DNA from: Pseudomonadota bacterium
Lineage (GTDB): Bacteria; Desulfobacterota; Desulfobulbia; Desulfobulbales; Desulfobulbaceae
Assembly: GCA_009778235.1 (NCBI GenBank)
Contig: WRKE01000301.1
Span: 1-16,577 of the forward strand
Reading direction: 5' to 3'
DNA: 16,577 nucleotides
The position numbers were made by a program, and so were the translations under genes. Position 1 is the first letter of the stretch; each line of letters begins with the position of its first letter. The notes under the pieces were generated by a model. That model ran no database searches. It had not been told where the DNA came from and saw only the letters and a program-made list of their open reading frames with translations. Shown in pieces: positions 1-7,489 of this stretch.

Positions 1-876
1 ATTCTTCTTCTGCGGCATGATCGACGAACCGGTGCAATAGCGGTCGCCGATGCGCACGAAGTCAAACTCCTTGGTGGACCAGAGCACCAGCTCCTCGGAC
101 AACCGGCTGAGATGCACCTGGATCAGGCTGAGATCAAAAAGCAGCTCCAGGGCGAAATCGCGGTCGCCGGTGGTGTCCATCGAGTTGGCGGTGATCGCGG
201 CGAATCCCAACTCTTCGGCAACCGCATGGCGGTCGATGGGCAGCCCGGTACCGGCCATGGCCGCCGCACCCAAGGGCATGACGTCGATCCGCTGTCGGCA
301 GCCGGCCAGCCGCTCGCGGTCGCGCCCGAACATCTCGACGTAGGCGAGCAGGTGGTGCGAAAGCAGGACCGGCTGCGCCCGCTGGAGATGGGTGTAGCCG
401 GGCATGACCGCGCCCAGATATTTCCGGGCCAGCCGGGCAAAGGCCCGCTGCGTTGAAGCCAGCAGCCCATCCAGGAGGTCGGCCTCGTCGCGGAGGTACA
501 GGCGGAAATCGAGGTTGACCTGGTCGTTGCGGCTGCGGGCCGTGTGCAGCTTGGCTCCGGCCGGCCCGATCCGGTCGGTCAGGGCCTTTTCAATGTTCAT
601 GTGGACGTCTTCCAGCTCAGGCTTGAAGACAAATTCGCCCGCCGCGATTTCGGCCTCGATTTCGCTCAAACCCTTCAGGATAGCATCCCGTTCCTCGGCC
701 GTGATCAGCCCCTGGCGGGCCAGCATCCGGGCATGGGCCACAGATCCCACGATGTCGTGCCGGTAGAGCCGGGCATCGTACTGGATCGAGGCGGAAAAGG
801 CCTCCACCGAGGCGGCGGTGGCCTCGGCGAAGCGGCCGCCCCACATCTTGTCTGAGGGTCTTTTGGGTTCGGCCAT
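1..876 (-). CDS. argH: argininosuccinate lyase, C-terminus cut by window edge
   Basis: Cleaves argininosuccinate to arginine and fumarate, the last step of arginine synthesis, in the cytoplasm. I translated the minus strand directly: 292 codons are present, against about 460 residues for the family, so roughly the last third lies outside the window. It opens with MAEPKRPSDKMWGGRF, carries HTARSRNDQV at about residues 111-120 and GYTHLQRAQPV further on. It reaches the family signature GSSIMPQKKN exactly at the left edge; this loop holds the catalytic serine in the fumarase/ASL superfamily. The ATG at 876-874 shares one base with the argG stop (TGATG), so translation is probably coupled to argG. 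It is the last visible gene of the argB-D-mntP-F-G-H run. The identification is very secure. Confidence 0.97.
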   Translation of the reverse strand, partial: MAEPKRPSDKMWGGRFAEATAASVEAFSASIQYDARLYRHDIVGSVAHARMLARQGLITAEERDAILKGLSEIEAEIAAGEFVFKPELEDVHMNIEKALTDRIGPAGAKLHTARSRNDQVNLDFRLYLRDEADLLDGLLASTQRAFARLARKYLGAVMPGYTHLQRAQPVLLSHHLLAYVEMFGRDRERLAGCRQRIDVMPLGAAAMAGTGLPIDRHAVAEELGFAAITANSMDTTGDRDFALELLFDLSLIQVHLSRLSEELVLWSTKEFDFVRIGDRYCTGSSIMPQKKN

Positions 877-2075
877 CATTTCATTCGCTGATGCGCCTGG
901 ATACGCAGACGCAGGGCATTGAGCCGGATAAAGCCGGTGGCGTCGGCCTGATTGTAGACCTCGTCTTCCTCGAAGGTGGCAAACGACTCGGAATAGAGGG
1001 AATTCGCCGATTTCCGGCCCACGGCAATGCAGTTGCCCTTGTAGAGCTTGAGCCGGACCGTGCCGTTGACCGTGGCCTGGGTATCATCCATGGTGCGCTG
1101 GAGCAGCCGCATCTCCGGCGAAAACCAAAAACCGTTGTAAATAAGCTGCGAATAGCGGCCCACCAGCGAGTCGCGGATGCTGAGCACTTCCCGGTCCAGG
1201 GTGATGGTTTCCAGATCGCGATGCGCTGCCCGCAGGACCGTGCCGCCAGGAGTTTCATAGACGCCGCGCGACTTCATGCCGACAAAGCGGTTTTCGACCA
1301 TATCGAGACGGCCGATGCCGTTGGCCCCGCCCAAGGTGTTGAGTCTGGTCATCATTGCCACCGGGCTAAGCCGCTCGCCATCAATGGCCACCGGCGTACC
1401 TTGCTCGAAATCGATTTCAACATAGGTGGCCTTATCCGGCGCATGCTCCGGGGAGACTGTCAGCTTGAACATCTCCTCGTCGGGTTCGTTCCAGGGATCC
1501 TCCAGGATGCCGCCTTCGAAGCTGATGTGGAGCAGGTTCTCGTCCGAACTGTAGGGATTTTTCTTGGTTACCGGCACCGGAATGTCGTGCTCCTTGGCAA
1601 AGGCGACCAGCTTCTGCCGGGAGTTGAGATCCCAAATCCGCCAGGGGGCGATGATCCCCAGCTTCGGATTGAGCGCCATGTAGCTCAACTCGAAACGGAC
1701 CTGGTCGTTCCCCTTGCCGGTGGCGCCATGGCTGACCGCGTCGGCCCCTTCCTGGGCAGCGATCCGCACCTGTTCCTTGGCGATCAGCGGCCGGGCCAGC
1801 GAGGTGCCCAGCAGGTAGGAGCCCTCGTAAATGGCGTTGGCGCGAAAGGCCGGGAAAATATAATCGCGGACAAATTCCTCGCGCAGATCAGAGACAATCA
1901 CCTGCGCAGCACCGGTGGCCAAACCCTTGGCCCGAACCGCATCCCAATCTTCCTTCTGGCCGATATCGGCGGAATAGGCAATGACCGGGCAGCCGTATTC
2001 ATTGGCCAACCATTTGAGGATGACCGAGGTATCCAATCCGCCGGAATAGGCGAGAACGATTTTTTTCACGCTCAT
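876..2075 (-). CDS. argG: argininosuccinate synthase
   Basis: Joins citrulline and aspartate with ATP to give argininosuccinate. The protein is 399 residues, normal for the family. The N-type ATP pyrophosphatase P-loop YSGGLDTS is at residues 10-17, and the signature SHGATGKGNDQVRFE is at 115-129. The ATG at 2075 is the natural start because SVKKIVLAYSGG begins at the usual distance from the N-terminus. The Shine-Dalgarno sequence upstream is poor (AGAGCAAG). It lies 46 bases downstream of argF and overlaps argH by one base, so argF-argG-argH are probably cotranscribed. I see no truncation or odd residue. Confidence 0.98.
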   Translation of the reverse strand: MSVKKIVLAYSGGLDTSVILKWLANEYGCPVIAYSADIGQKEDWDAVRAKGLATGAAQVIVSDLREEFVRDYIFPAFRANAIYEGSYLLGTSLARPLIAKEQVRIAAQEGADAVSHGATGKGNDQVRFELSYMALNPKLGIIAPWRIWDLNSRQKLVAFAKEHDIPVPVTKKNPYSSDENLLHISFEGGILEDPWNEPDEEMFKLTVSPEHAPDKATYVEIDFEQGTPVAIDGERLSPVAMMTRLNTLGGANGIGRLDMVENRFVGMKSRGVYETPGGTVLRAAHRDLETITLDREVLSIRDSLVGRYSQLIYNGFWFSPEMRLLQRTMDDTQATVNGTVRLKLYKGNCIAVGRKSANSLYSESFATFEEDEVYNQADATGFIRLNALRLRIQAHQRMK

Positions 2076-2121
2076 AGACTTGCTCTGACTGTCAGGCGCG
2101 GGGCCTGCTTAAGGTTTACAG

Positions 2122-3048
2122 CTATGCGGCTTTGCCCTTGAGGATAAAATGCTCCAGAATGGCCGCATGGATATGCATCTTGTTTTCCGCCTGTTCGAAG
2201 ATCACGCTCTGCGGCCCCTCCAGGACCTCATCGGTGACCTCTTCGCCACGATGGGCAGGCAGACAGTGCATAACCACGGCCTTGGGGTCTGCCTTGGCCA
2301 GCAGGGCCGCGTTGAGCTGATAGCGCTGAAACAGGCCGATCCGCTGTTCCTGCTCAGCCTCCTGCCCCATGGAGGCCCAGACATCGATATTGACCACCGC
2401 TGCCCCGCGGATGGCCTCGGCCGGGTCGCGCACCACGGTTATCGGCTGGGTGCCGCGCGCCCTCGCCTTGGCCAGGATGTGCCCGTTGGGGTCAAAGCCG
2501 TCCGGGCAGGCCAGGGTCAGCGGAAAGCCGAAAACCGAGGCAGCCTCAATCCAGGAGTTGGCCATGTTGTTGCCGTCGCCGATCCAGGCGGTTCTGACGC
2601 CGTCCAGGGTGGATTTCACCTCGAGCACGGTCATCAGGTCGCTGAGAACCTGGCAGGGATGATGGAGATCGGTCAGGGCATTGATCACCGGGACCGTGGC
2701 ATACCGGGCCAGCTCCTCCACCACGTTCTGGCCGAAGGTGCGGACCACAATGGCATCGACATAGCGGGAGAGCACCCGGGCCGTGTCCTTGAGCGGCTCA
2801 CCGCGCCCCAACTGGGATTCCTTGGCGGACATGAAGATCACCTGACCGCCCAGGCTGTACATACCGGACTCAAACGATACCCGCGTGCGGGTCGATGGTT
2901 TTTCAAACAACAGACAGATGGTGCGGCCGGCAAGGGGTTGGCGGCGGACGCCCCGCTTACGGTCGGCTTTGAGGGCTAAGGCCCGATCGATCAAGGAGCG
3001 CAATGCTTCCCGTGAGAAATCGCCCAAGGCCAGGAGATGGTCGTTCAT
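2122..3048 (-). CDS. argF: ornithine carbamoyltransferase
   Basis: Makes citrulline from ornithine and carbamoyl phosphate in the arginine pathway. With the ATG at 3048 the product is 308 residues, the normal OTCase length. The open frame continues upstream to 3261, but that extra N-terminus looks non-coding and overlaps mntP, so I reject it. Visible motifs are the carbamoyl-phosphate site STRTR at residues 52-56, HPCQ at 130-133, and the ornithine-site HCLP at 261-264. The start has no strong Shine-Dalgarno sequence. Unlike the other junctions of this run, a 184-base gap separates it from the upstream gene mntP. That gap holds a possible promoter and a GC-rich hairpin, so argF-G-H may also be transcribed on its own. 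Confidence 0.96.
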   Translation of the reverse strand: MNDHLLALGDFSREALRSLIDRALALKADRKRGVRRQPLAGRTICLLFEKPSTRTRVSFESGMYSLGGQVIFMSAKESQLGRGEPLKDTARVLSRYVDAIVVRTFGQNVVEELARYATVPVINALTDLHHPCQVLSDLMTVLEVKSTLDGVRTAWIGDGNNMANSWIEAASVFGFPLTLACPDGFDPNGHILAKARARGTQPITVVRDPAEAIRGAAVVNIDVWASMGQEAEQEQRIGLFQRYQLNAALLAKADPKAVVMHCLPAHRGEEVTDEVLEGPQSVIFEQAENKMHIHAAILEHFILKGKAA

Positions 3049-3232
3049 AGTGCTGTCCAAAGGTAATCCGGGAGCGGCGGCGCCAAAACGCGGCGCCAGG
3101 ATACCGGGCCTTTCAAGGCACCACACCGTTCCTGTGAAAATATAGTTCATACTAGAAAACGGGATCGTTGCAAAGGGATTTCGCGGACAAGTCCCCCATT
3201 GTGCCGCGCCGGCCGGGCGACGGCAAAACGGG
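3049..3232 (-). other. intergenic leader between mntP and argF
   Basis: This 184-base gap is the only sizeable break in the minus-strand arginine run. It holds a possible promoter (3146-3173). Nearer argF, two GGCGCC blocks (3079-3084 and 3092-3097), separated by seven bases, could form a hairpin in the argF leader. No uridine run follows the hairpin, so it is not a clear terminator. I see no gene here. Confidence 0.5.
3146..3173 (-). promoter_or_regulatory. possible sigma-70 promoter for argF-argG-argH
   Basis: Read on the minus strand, TTGCAA (3173-3168) is followed after 16 bases by TATGAA (3151-3146). It lies about 100 bases upstream of the argF ATG in the only long gap of the run. The match is moderate (four of six in the -10 box), so this is a suggestion only. 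Confidence 0.35.
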
Positions 3233-3820
3233 TCACCCGGTTGGGGTGGATGCCGGGGCAAAGAACAGGGCGGAGAGGAGGATCTTGAGGCCGATGCCGA
3301 CCAAAATGGCGCCTCCCGCCACCTCGACCCACCGGCCCCAGCGCCCGCTGGCCCGGGTGCCGAGAAAGAGCCCCAGGATGGTAAAGGCGGAGGCGACCAG
3401 ACCGATCACCAGCGAGGGAATCCAGATGACCACGTCGAGCATGGCCAGGGTCAGGCCGACCGCCAGGGCGTCGATGCTGGTGGCCACCGCCAGGGCCACC
3501 ATGGCCAGGCCCCGGCTCGGGTCAACGGGTTGGGCGTCCTCTTTCCTGCCCTCCAGTGCCTCGGCCATCATCCGCCCGCCGATGTAGGCCAGGAGGGCAA
3601 AGGCGATCCAATGGCTCCAGGCGGCGACAAAGGCGTGCACCGTGCGCCCGGCCAGCCAGCCGATCACCGGCATGATCGCCTGGAAGAGGCCAAAGTGAAA
3701 GGCCAGGCGGAAACAGGGCCTGAAGGACAGTGGATGAAGGACAGCGCCGGCGGCCAGGGCAACGGCAAAGGCATCCATGGCCAGAGAAATGGCCACGGCC
3801 ACCAGGGAAACGGCATCCAT
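3233..3820 (-). CDS. mntP: MntP-type manganese exporter
   Basis: Predicted inner-membrane Mn(II) efflux protein of the MntP/YebN (DUF204) family. The 195 residues are almost wholly hydrophobic, with about six membrane segments arranged as two related halves. Each half carries the family's acidic motif: AMDAFAVA with D16 and SIDALAVG with D117. These match the positions of D16 and D118 in E. coli MntP, which is 188 residues long. It starts 24 bases after the argD stop and runs in the same direction, so it is probably cotranscribed with argB-argD. The short gap has no room for a yybP-ykoY manganese riboswitch, which often precedes this family. No clear Shine-Dalgarno is visible. Its place inside an arginine operon is unusual. 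Confidence 0.92.
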   Translation of the reverse strand: MDAVSLVAVAISLAMDAFAVALAAGAVLHPLSFRPCFRLAFHFGLFQAIMPVIGWLAGRTVHAFVAAWSHWIAFALLAYIGGRMMAEALEGRKEDAQPVDPSRGLAMVALAVATSIDALAVGLTLAMLDVVIWIPSLVIGLVASAFTILGLFLGTRASGRWGRWVEVAGGAILVGIGLKILLSALFFAPASTPTG

Positions 3821-3844
3821 TGCGCCGGCAGACGACCGGCCGGT

Positions 3845-5041
3845 CTAGGCCAGCCGGTCGAGCACCAGACAGAGTTTGTCGATCAGCAAATCAATTTCAG
3901 CCGTGCTGACGATCAAGGGCGGCACAAAACGCAGGACACTGTTGCCGGCAAAGTTGATCAGCGCCCCTTGCTCAAACATCTGCTGGACGATGTCCGTGCC
4001 GTGCTCGATCCCCTTCTCGGTCAACACCAGGCCAAGCAGCAGCCCCCGACCACGCACGCCCTCGGCCAGCCGGGGATAGCGGGCCGCAACCGCCTGGAGT
4101 TTGTCAATGAAATAGGCGCCCTTTTCGCGGACCGACTCCATGAACCCGTCCGCCAGCATGAGGGTGAGCACCTCAACCGCGGCAGCGGCGGCCACGGGAT
4201 TGCCGCCAAAGGTGGAAGCGTGGGAGCCCACGGCCAATGAGGCGGCGATGGATTCGGTGGTCAGCATGGCGCCGATGGGCAGACCGTTGCCCAGGGCCTT
4301 GGCCAGGGTCATGATATCCGGCCTTACCCCCAACTGTTCATGGGCAAACAGGGTACCGGTCCGGCCGAGGCCGGTCTGGACCTCGTCGAAGATCAGCAAA
4401 AGACCGTGCCGGTCGCAGATGTCGCGGATTGCCCGGATATACTCGGGCGCAAGGGGCCGGACCCCGCTCTCGCCCTGCAGGGGCTCGCAGAGGATGGCGC
4501 AGGTCCTGGGCGAGACCAGGGCCTCGATGGTGCGCGGATCGCCGAACTCGGCATGCACGAATCCCTGGGGCAGGGGCTCGAATCCCTGGTGGAACCGGGG
4601 CTGGCCGGTGGCGGCCACAGTGGCGAGCGTCCGGCCGTGGAACGAGCCGGCCAGCGAGATGATCTCGTAGCGGCCCTCGTCGCTGTGGATCCGGGCCAGC
4701 TTAATCGCCGCCTCGTTGGCCTCGGCCCCGGAATTGCACATGAACACCCGGTCGGCGAAGCTGTTATTGACCAGCAACTCAGCCAGCTTGATCTGCGGCA
4801 GGGTGTGGAAAAGATTCGAGATATGGACCAGATCCCCGGCCTGGCGGCGGATGGCCTCGGTGACCGCCGGGTGGCAGTGCCCCAGCGCACAGACCGCGAT
4901 ACCGGCCAGGAAATCAAGATACTCCTTGCCGTCCGCATCCCAGAGACGGCAACCGCTCCCCTTGACCATGGCCGCCGGAAAACGGCTGTAGGTACCGATG
5001 AACACCTTATTTCCCCTTGTTGCCCATTCTGCGTTTGTCAT
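3845..5041 (-). CDS. argD: acetylornithine aminotransferase
   Basis: PLP-dependent transfer of an amino group from glutamate to N-acetylglutamate semialdehyde, giving N-acetylornithine. The chosen ATG at 5041 gives 398 residues, typical of ArgD. The frame is open up to 5158, but that extension lies inside argB. NSGAEANE is at residues 103-110, the PLP-ring aspartate lies in FDEVQTGLGRTG (D219), and the Schiff-base lysine K248 is in LAKALGNGLPIGAM. The start overlaps the argB stop by four bases (ATGA), a sign of coupled translation. Related class III aminotransferases (AstC, GabT) share these motifs, but the position after argB settles the assignment. A perfect 12-base palindrome, GACCGGCCGGTC (3834-3845), touches the stop codon. 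Confidence 0.96.
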   Translation of the reverse strand: MTNAEWATRGNKVFIGTYSRFPAAMVKGSGCRLWDADGKEYLDFLAGIAVCALGHCHPAVTEAIRRQAGDLVHISNLFHTLPQIKLAELLVNNSFADRVFMCNSGAEANEAAIKLARIHSDEGRYEIISLAGSFHGRTLATVAATGQPRFHQGFEPLPQGFVHAEFGDPRTIEALVSPRTCAILCEPLQGESGVRPLAPEYIRAIRDICDRHGLLLIFDEVQTGLGRTGTLFAHEQLGVRPDIMTLAKALGNGLPIGAMLTTESIAASLAVGSHASTFGGNPVAAAAAVEVLTLMLADGFMESVREKGAYFIDKLQAVAARYPRLAEGVRGRGLLLGLVLTEKGIEHGTDIVQQMFEQGALINFAGNSVLRFVPPLIVSTAEIDLLIDKLCLVLDRLA

Positions 5042-5925
5042 GCCACCAACTCCGTCCCGATTCCTTTTCGGGTAAAAATTTCTAATAAAACAGCATGTTC
5101 CTGACGGCCGTCGATGATGTGCGCCTTGGCTACGCCACCGTCCAGAGCCGCCTTGCAACAGTTGACCTTGGGAATCATGCCGCCCTTGATCACCCCGGCC
5201 TCGATCAGATCGTCGATCTGATCGCGATAAATGGTGGAAATCAACTCGCCCATCTGATTTTTCACGCCCTCGACATCGGTGAGCAGCATCAGTTTGACCG
5301 CGCGCAGTTCAGCGGCGATCGCCCCGGCCACCAGATCGGCATTGATGTTGAAGGCGCGGCCATCCTCGCCAACCCCGACCGGGGCGATGACCGGGATGAA
5401 GTCCTGGCGGTCGAGGGCGGTGAGGATCTCGGGATTGATCCGGGTCACCTCGCCGACCCGGCCAATGTCGATCAGCTCCGGCGGCTGGTCCTCGGCCGTG
5501 GGTTTACCCTGGATGGTCAGCTTGCAGGCTTGCACCAGATCGCCATCCCGGCCGGAAAGACCGACCGCCTTGCCGCCGCAATGGTTAATCAGGCCGACGA
5601 TCTCCTTATTGACCTTGCCGACCAGCACCATCTCAACCACGTCCATGGTCTCGCCGTCGGTGACCCGCATGCCCTGGACATAACTGGGGGTGACCTGCAT
5701 TTTTTCCAGGAAACGGTTGATTTGCGGACCGCCGCCGTGCACGATCACCGGGTTGAGGCCGATGTACTTCATCAAGATAACGTCAAGGGCGAAGTTACGC
5801 TTCAAGGCCTCGTCGACCATGGCATGGCCGCCATACTTGATCACCACGGTCTTTTCCCTGAACTCGCGGATATATGGCAGCGACTCCACCAGAACCTTGG
5901 CCTTGGCGATTTCTTCACGGATCAT
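5038..5925 (-). CDS. argB: acetylglutamate kinase
   Basis: Phosphorylates N-acetylglutamate with ATP, the usual committed and often arginine-inhibited step. The ATG at 5925 gives 295 residues. It is preceded on the minus strand by GAGGGGG about seven bases away, which decides this start over the upstream open frame to 5955. The amino acid kinase motifs are K30 in IKYGGHAM and the substrate/ATP loop HGGGPQIN. The roughly 25 residues before the first kinase motif resemble the N-terminal helix of arginine-sensitive hexameric enzymes, so feedback inhibition by arginine is likely (inference). It is the first gene of the arginine run and faces lptA across a 246-base divergent region. Confidence 0.97.
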   Translation of the reverse strand: MIREEIAKAKVLVESLPYIREFREKTVVIKYGGHAMVDEALKRNFALDVILMKYIGLNPVIVHGGGPQINRFLEKMQVTPSYVQGMRVTDGETMDVVEMVLVGKVNKEIVGLINHCGGKAVGLSGRDGDLVQACKLTIQGKPTAEDQPPELIDIGRVGEVTRINPEILTALDRQDFIPVIAPVGVGEDGRAFNINADLVAGAIAAELRAVKLMLLTDVEGVKNQMGELISTIYRDQIDDLIEAGVIKGGMIPKVNCCKAALDGGVAKAHIIDGRQEHAVLLEIFTRKGIGTELVA

Positions 5926-6070
5926 GTATTTTCCCCCTCTGCTTGCGGTGCTCAAATCCGTTCATCACAGGCTGGTTACAATGCAATCGGCTATTGTACC
6001 GCTGCTTCCCCTCGGTGTAAACTATTCTATTTCCTTGCCAAAGAAAAGGAACTCGTCTCGATCCCGGCCC

Positions 6071-6099
6071 TTTACATTCATCCTCGAACCCAGTATCAT
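6071..6099 (+). promoter_or_regulatory. sigma-70-type promoter for lptA-lptB-rpoN-ptsN
   Basis: TTTACA (6071-6076), a 17-base spacer and TATCAT (6094-6099) match the consensus at five of six positions in each box with ideal spacing. The expected start is near 6106, leaving a leader of about 65 bases before lptA. No experimental support; this is sequence matching only. Confidence 0.6.
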
Positions 6100-6122
6100 A
6101 AAAAGTATTTGCAAAAAACAAA
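6095..6122 (-). promoter_or_regulatory. candidate argB promoter overlapping the lptA -10 box
   Basis: On the minus strand TATGAT (6100-6095) matches five of six -10 positions. A weak -35 (TTTGTT, 6122-6117) lies 16 bases upstream. The -10 occupies the same base pairs as the plus-strand TATCAT. It would give argB a leader of about 160 bases. Confidence 0.35.
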
Positions 6123-6125
6123 CCC

Positions 6126-6148
6126 AAAAAAGGGTAGTCACCTTTTTT
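6126..6148 (+). repeat. inverted repeat in the lptA leader
   Basis: AAAAAAGG (6126-6133) and CCTTTTTT (6141-6148) form a perfect 8-bp stem with a 7-base loop, ending 10 bases before the lptA Shine-Dalgarno sequence. It is too AT-rich and too close to the gene to be an ordinary terminator. It could be an operator or a weak leader hairpin. Confidence 0.5.
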
Positions 6149-6171
6149 CATCTTGACCAAGGGGCCAAGCC

Positions 6172-6714
6172 ATGGGCCGTTTTCACGCCGTCGTTTGCAC
6201 CACCCTGATGCTGACCGCCTCTCTCCTGCCGCCGGACATCCGCCAGGCGGCGGCCGAAGAGTCGAATCCGCCGATCAGCATCGAAGCCAACCGCATGGTC
6301 TCCCAGGAAAACAAGAACTCCGTGGTGTTCAGCGGCAAGGTTGATGCCCGCCAAGGTAACCTCACCATCAAGTCCGACGAGATGAGCGTGTTCTATGCCG
6401 AAAACAAAGGCGCGCCCCCGCAGGGACAGCAAAACGATCAGCCCGCCAACCAGGTGGAGAAGCTGATCTGTACCGGCAATGTCAAGATCAGCAGGGGAGA
6501 CTGGCTGGGCGCCGGTGAGCGGATGGATTATTTCGCCCGGGAACGCAAGGCGATCCTCAGCGGCAATGCCAGGGCCTGGCAAGGCCAGAACATGGTGTCG
6601 GGCAAGACCATCGTCTACTACCTTGACGAGAAACGGTCGGTCGTCGAACCGGACAGCGGCGCCAACAACCGGGTTCGGGCTATTCTTCACCCAGAATCCA
6701 AGCAAAAGCCATGA
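6172..6714 (+). CDS. lptA: LPS transport periplasmic protein LptA
   Basis: Periplasmic bridge protein that carries lipopolysaccharide from the inner-membrane LptBFGC complex to LptDE. The 180 residues begin with a signal peptide whose likely cleavage follows AAA at about residue 28. The beta-jellyroll (OstA/LptA) domain follows, with typical phrases such as SIEANRM, VVFSGKVDARQGN and IKSDEMSVFY. A Gln/Pro/Asn-rich insert (about residues 81-95) interrupts the fold. The ATG at 6172 has AAGGGG seven bases upstream, which supports it strongly. The stop overlaps the lptB start by four bases (ATGA). lptC and kdsC, often upstream in Proteobacteria, are not here. LptA and LptC share a fold, but the lptB neighbour favours LptA. 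Confidence 0.93.
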   Translation: MGRFHAVVCTTLMLTASLLPPDIRQAAAEESNPPISIEANRMVSQENKNSVVFSGKVDARQGNLTIKSDEMSVFYAENKGAPPQGQQNDQPANQVEKLICTGNVKISRGDWLGAGERMDYFARERKAILSGNARAWQGQNMVSGKTIVYYLDEKRSVVEPDSGANNRVRAILHPESKQKP

Positions 6715-7442
6715 CCGGAACCTCTGTGCTCGAAACCCGGGGGCTCATCAAGGAGTACCGCGAACGGCGGGTGGTCGACCGGGTCAATGTGCAGGTGTAC
6801 AGTTCCTCGGTGGTCGGCCTGCTCGGGCCGAACGGTGCCGGCAAAACCACCACCTTCTATTCGATCGTCGGCTTTATCCGCCCGACCAGTGGCGCCATCC
6901 TCCTGGACGAAGAAGACATCACCGCCCTGCCCATCCACCAGCGGGCCTCGCGCGGTATCACCTATCTGGCCCAGGAGCCGTCGGTCTTCAAAAAACTGAC
7001 GGTCGAGGAAAATATCCGCATCGTCCTGGAACCCCTGGGGTTGCCGCGCAACGAGATCAACAACCGGATCGGCGAGCTGATGGCGGAACTGAAGCTGGAA
7101 TACCTGGCTGGCCACAAGGGACATGCCCTGTCCGGCGGCGAACGGCGGCGAGTTGAAATCATGCGGGCCCTGGCCACCAAGCCGCGCTTCATCCTGCTCG
7201 ACGAACCCTTTGCCGGGGTCGACCCCCTGTCGGTGGCCGATCTCCAGGATATTATCCGCGACTTGAAACAGAAGGGCCTGGGCATCCTGATCTCCGACCA
7301 CAATGTCCGAGAGACCTTGCAGGTCTGCGATTTTGCCTATATCATGAATAGCGGTCAGATTCTCACCAGTGGCAGCGCCGACGACATCATTCAAAGTACG
7401 GTGGCCAGGAAAATGTACCTGGGCGACCATTTCACCATGTGA
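6711..7442 (+). CDS. lptB: LPS export ABC transporter ATPase LptB
   Basis: Cytoplasmic ATPase that powers extraction of LPS from the inner membrane with LptFG. The 243 residues match the family length. Walker A GPNGAGKTT is at 39-47, Q-loop Q88 in LAQEPSVFKKLTV, signature LSGGERRR at 140-147, Walker B FILLDEPFAGVDP from 160, and the switch histidine H197 in SDHNVRETL. The phrase SVFKKLTVEEN and the tail YLGDHF are typical of LptB rather than of LivF/LivG-type ATPases. Translation is coupled to lptA by the ATGA overlap. All catalytic residues are present. Confidence 0.96.
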   Translation: MTGTSVLETRGLIKEYRERRVVDRVNVQVYSSSVVGLLGPNGAGKTTTFYSIVGFIRPTSGAILLDEEDITALPIHQRASRGITYLAQEPSVFKKLTVEENIRIVLEPLGLPRNEINNRIGELMAELKLEYLAGHKGHALSGGERRRVEIMRALATKPRFILLDEPFAGVDPLSVADLQDIIRDLKQKGLGILISDHNVRETLQVCDFAYIMNSGQILTSGSADDIIQSTVARKMYLGDHFTM

Positions 7443-7489
7443 CCCATCGCCAGGCAGAGCAAGACAGCAAAGAATAAACCCGATTCTCC

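Larger units (their letters stand above)
5926..6171. promoter_or_regulatory. divergent regulatory region between argB and lptA
   Basis: This 246-base, relatively AT-rich gap separates two diverging operons. It holds the argB ribosome binding site, a good plus-strand promoter (6071-6099), an overlapping candidate minus-strand -10 (6095-6100), and an inverted repeat just before lptA (6126-6148). I see no credible gene in it. Confidence 0.7.

Noticed and set aside
891..2141. 416-codon plus-strand ORF opposite argG
   Set aside because: It is the antisense shadow of argG in GC-rich DNA; the minus-strand protein has all ArgG motifs and this one matches nothing.
3049..3261. 71-residue N-terminal extension of ArgF
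   Set aside because: It overlaps mntP, has no OTCase likeness, and the ATG at 3048 gives the normal family length.
3834..3845. Palindrome GACCGGCCGGTC at the argD stop as an operator
   Set aside because: Twelve bases of GC-rich palindrome are easily met by chance here, and the site lies inside a probable operon.
5095..6156. 353-codon plus-strand ORF opposite argB
   Set aside because: Shadow of argB running into the divergent promoter region; no family features.
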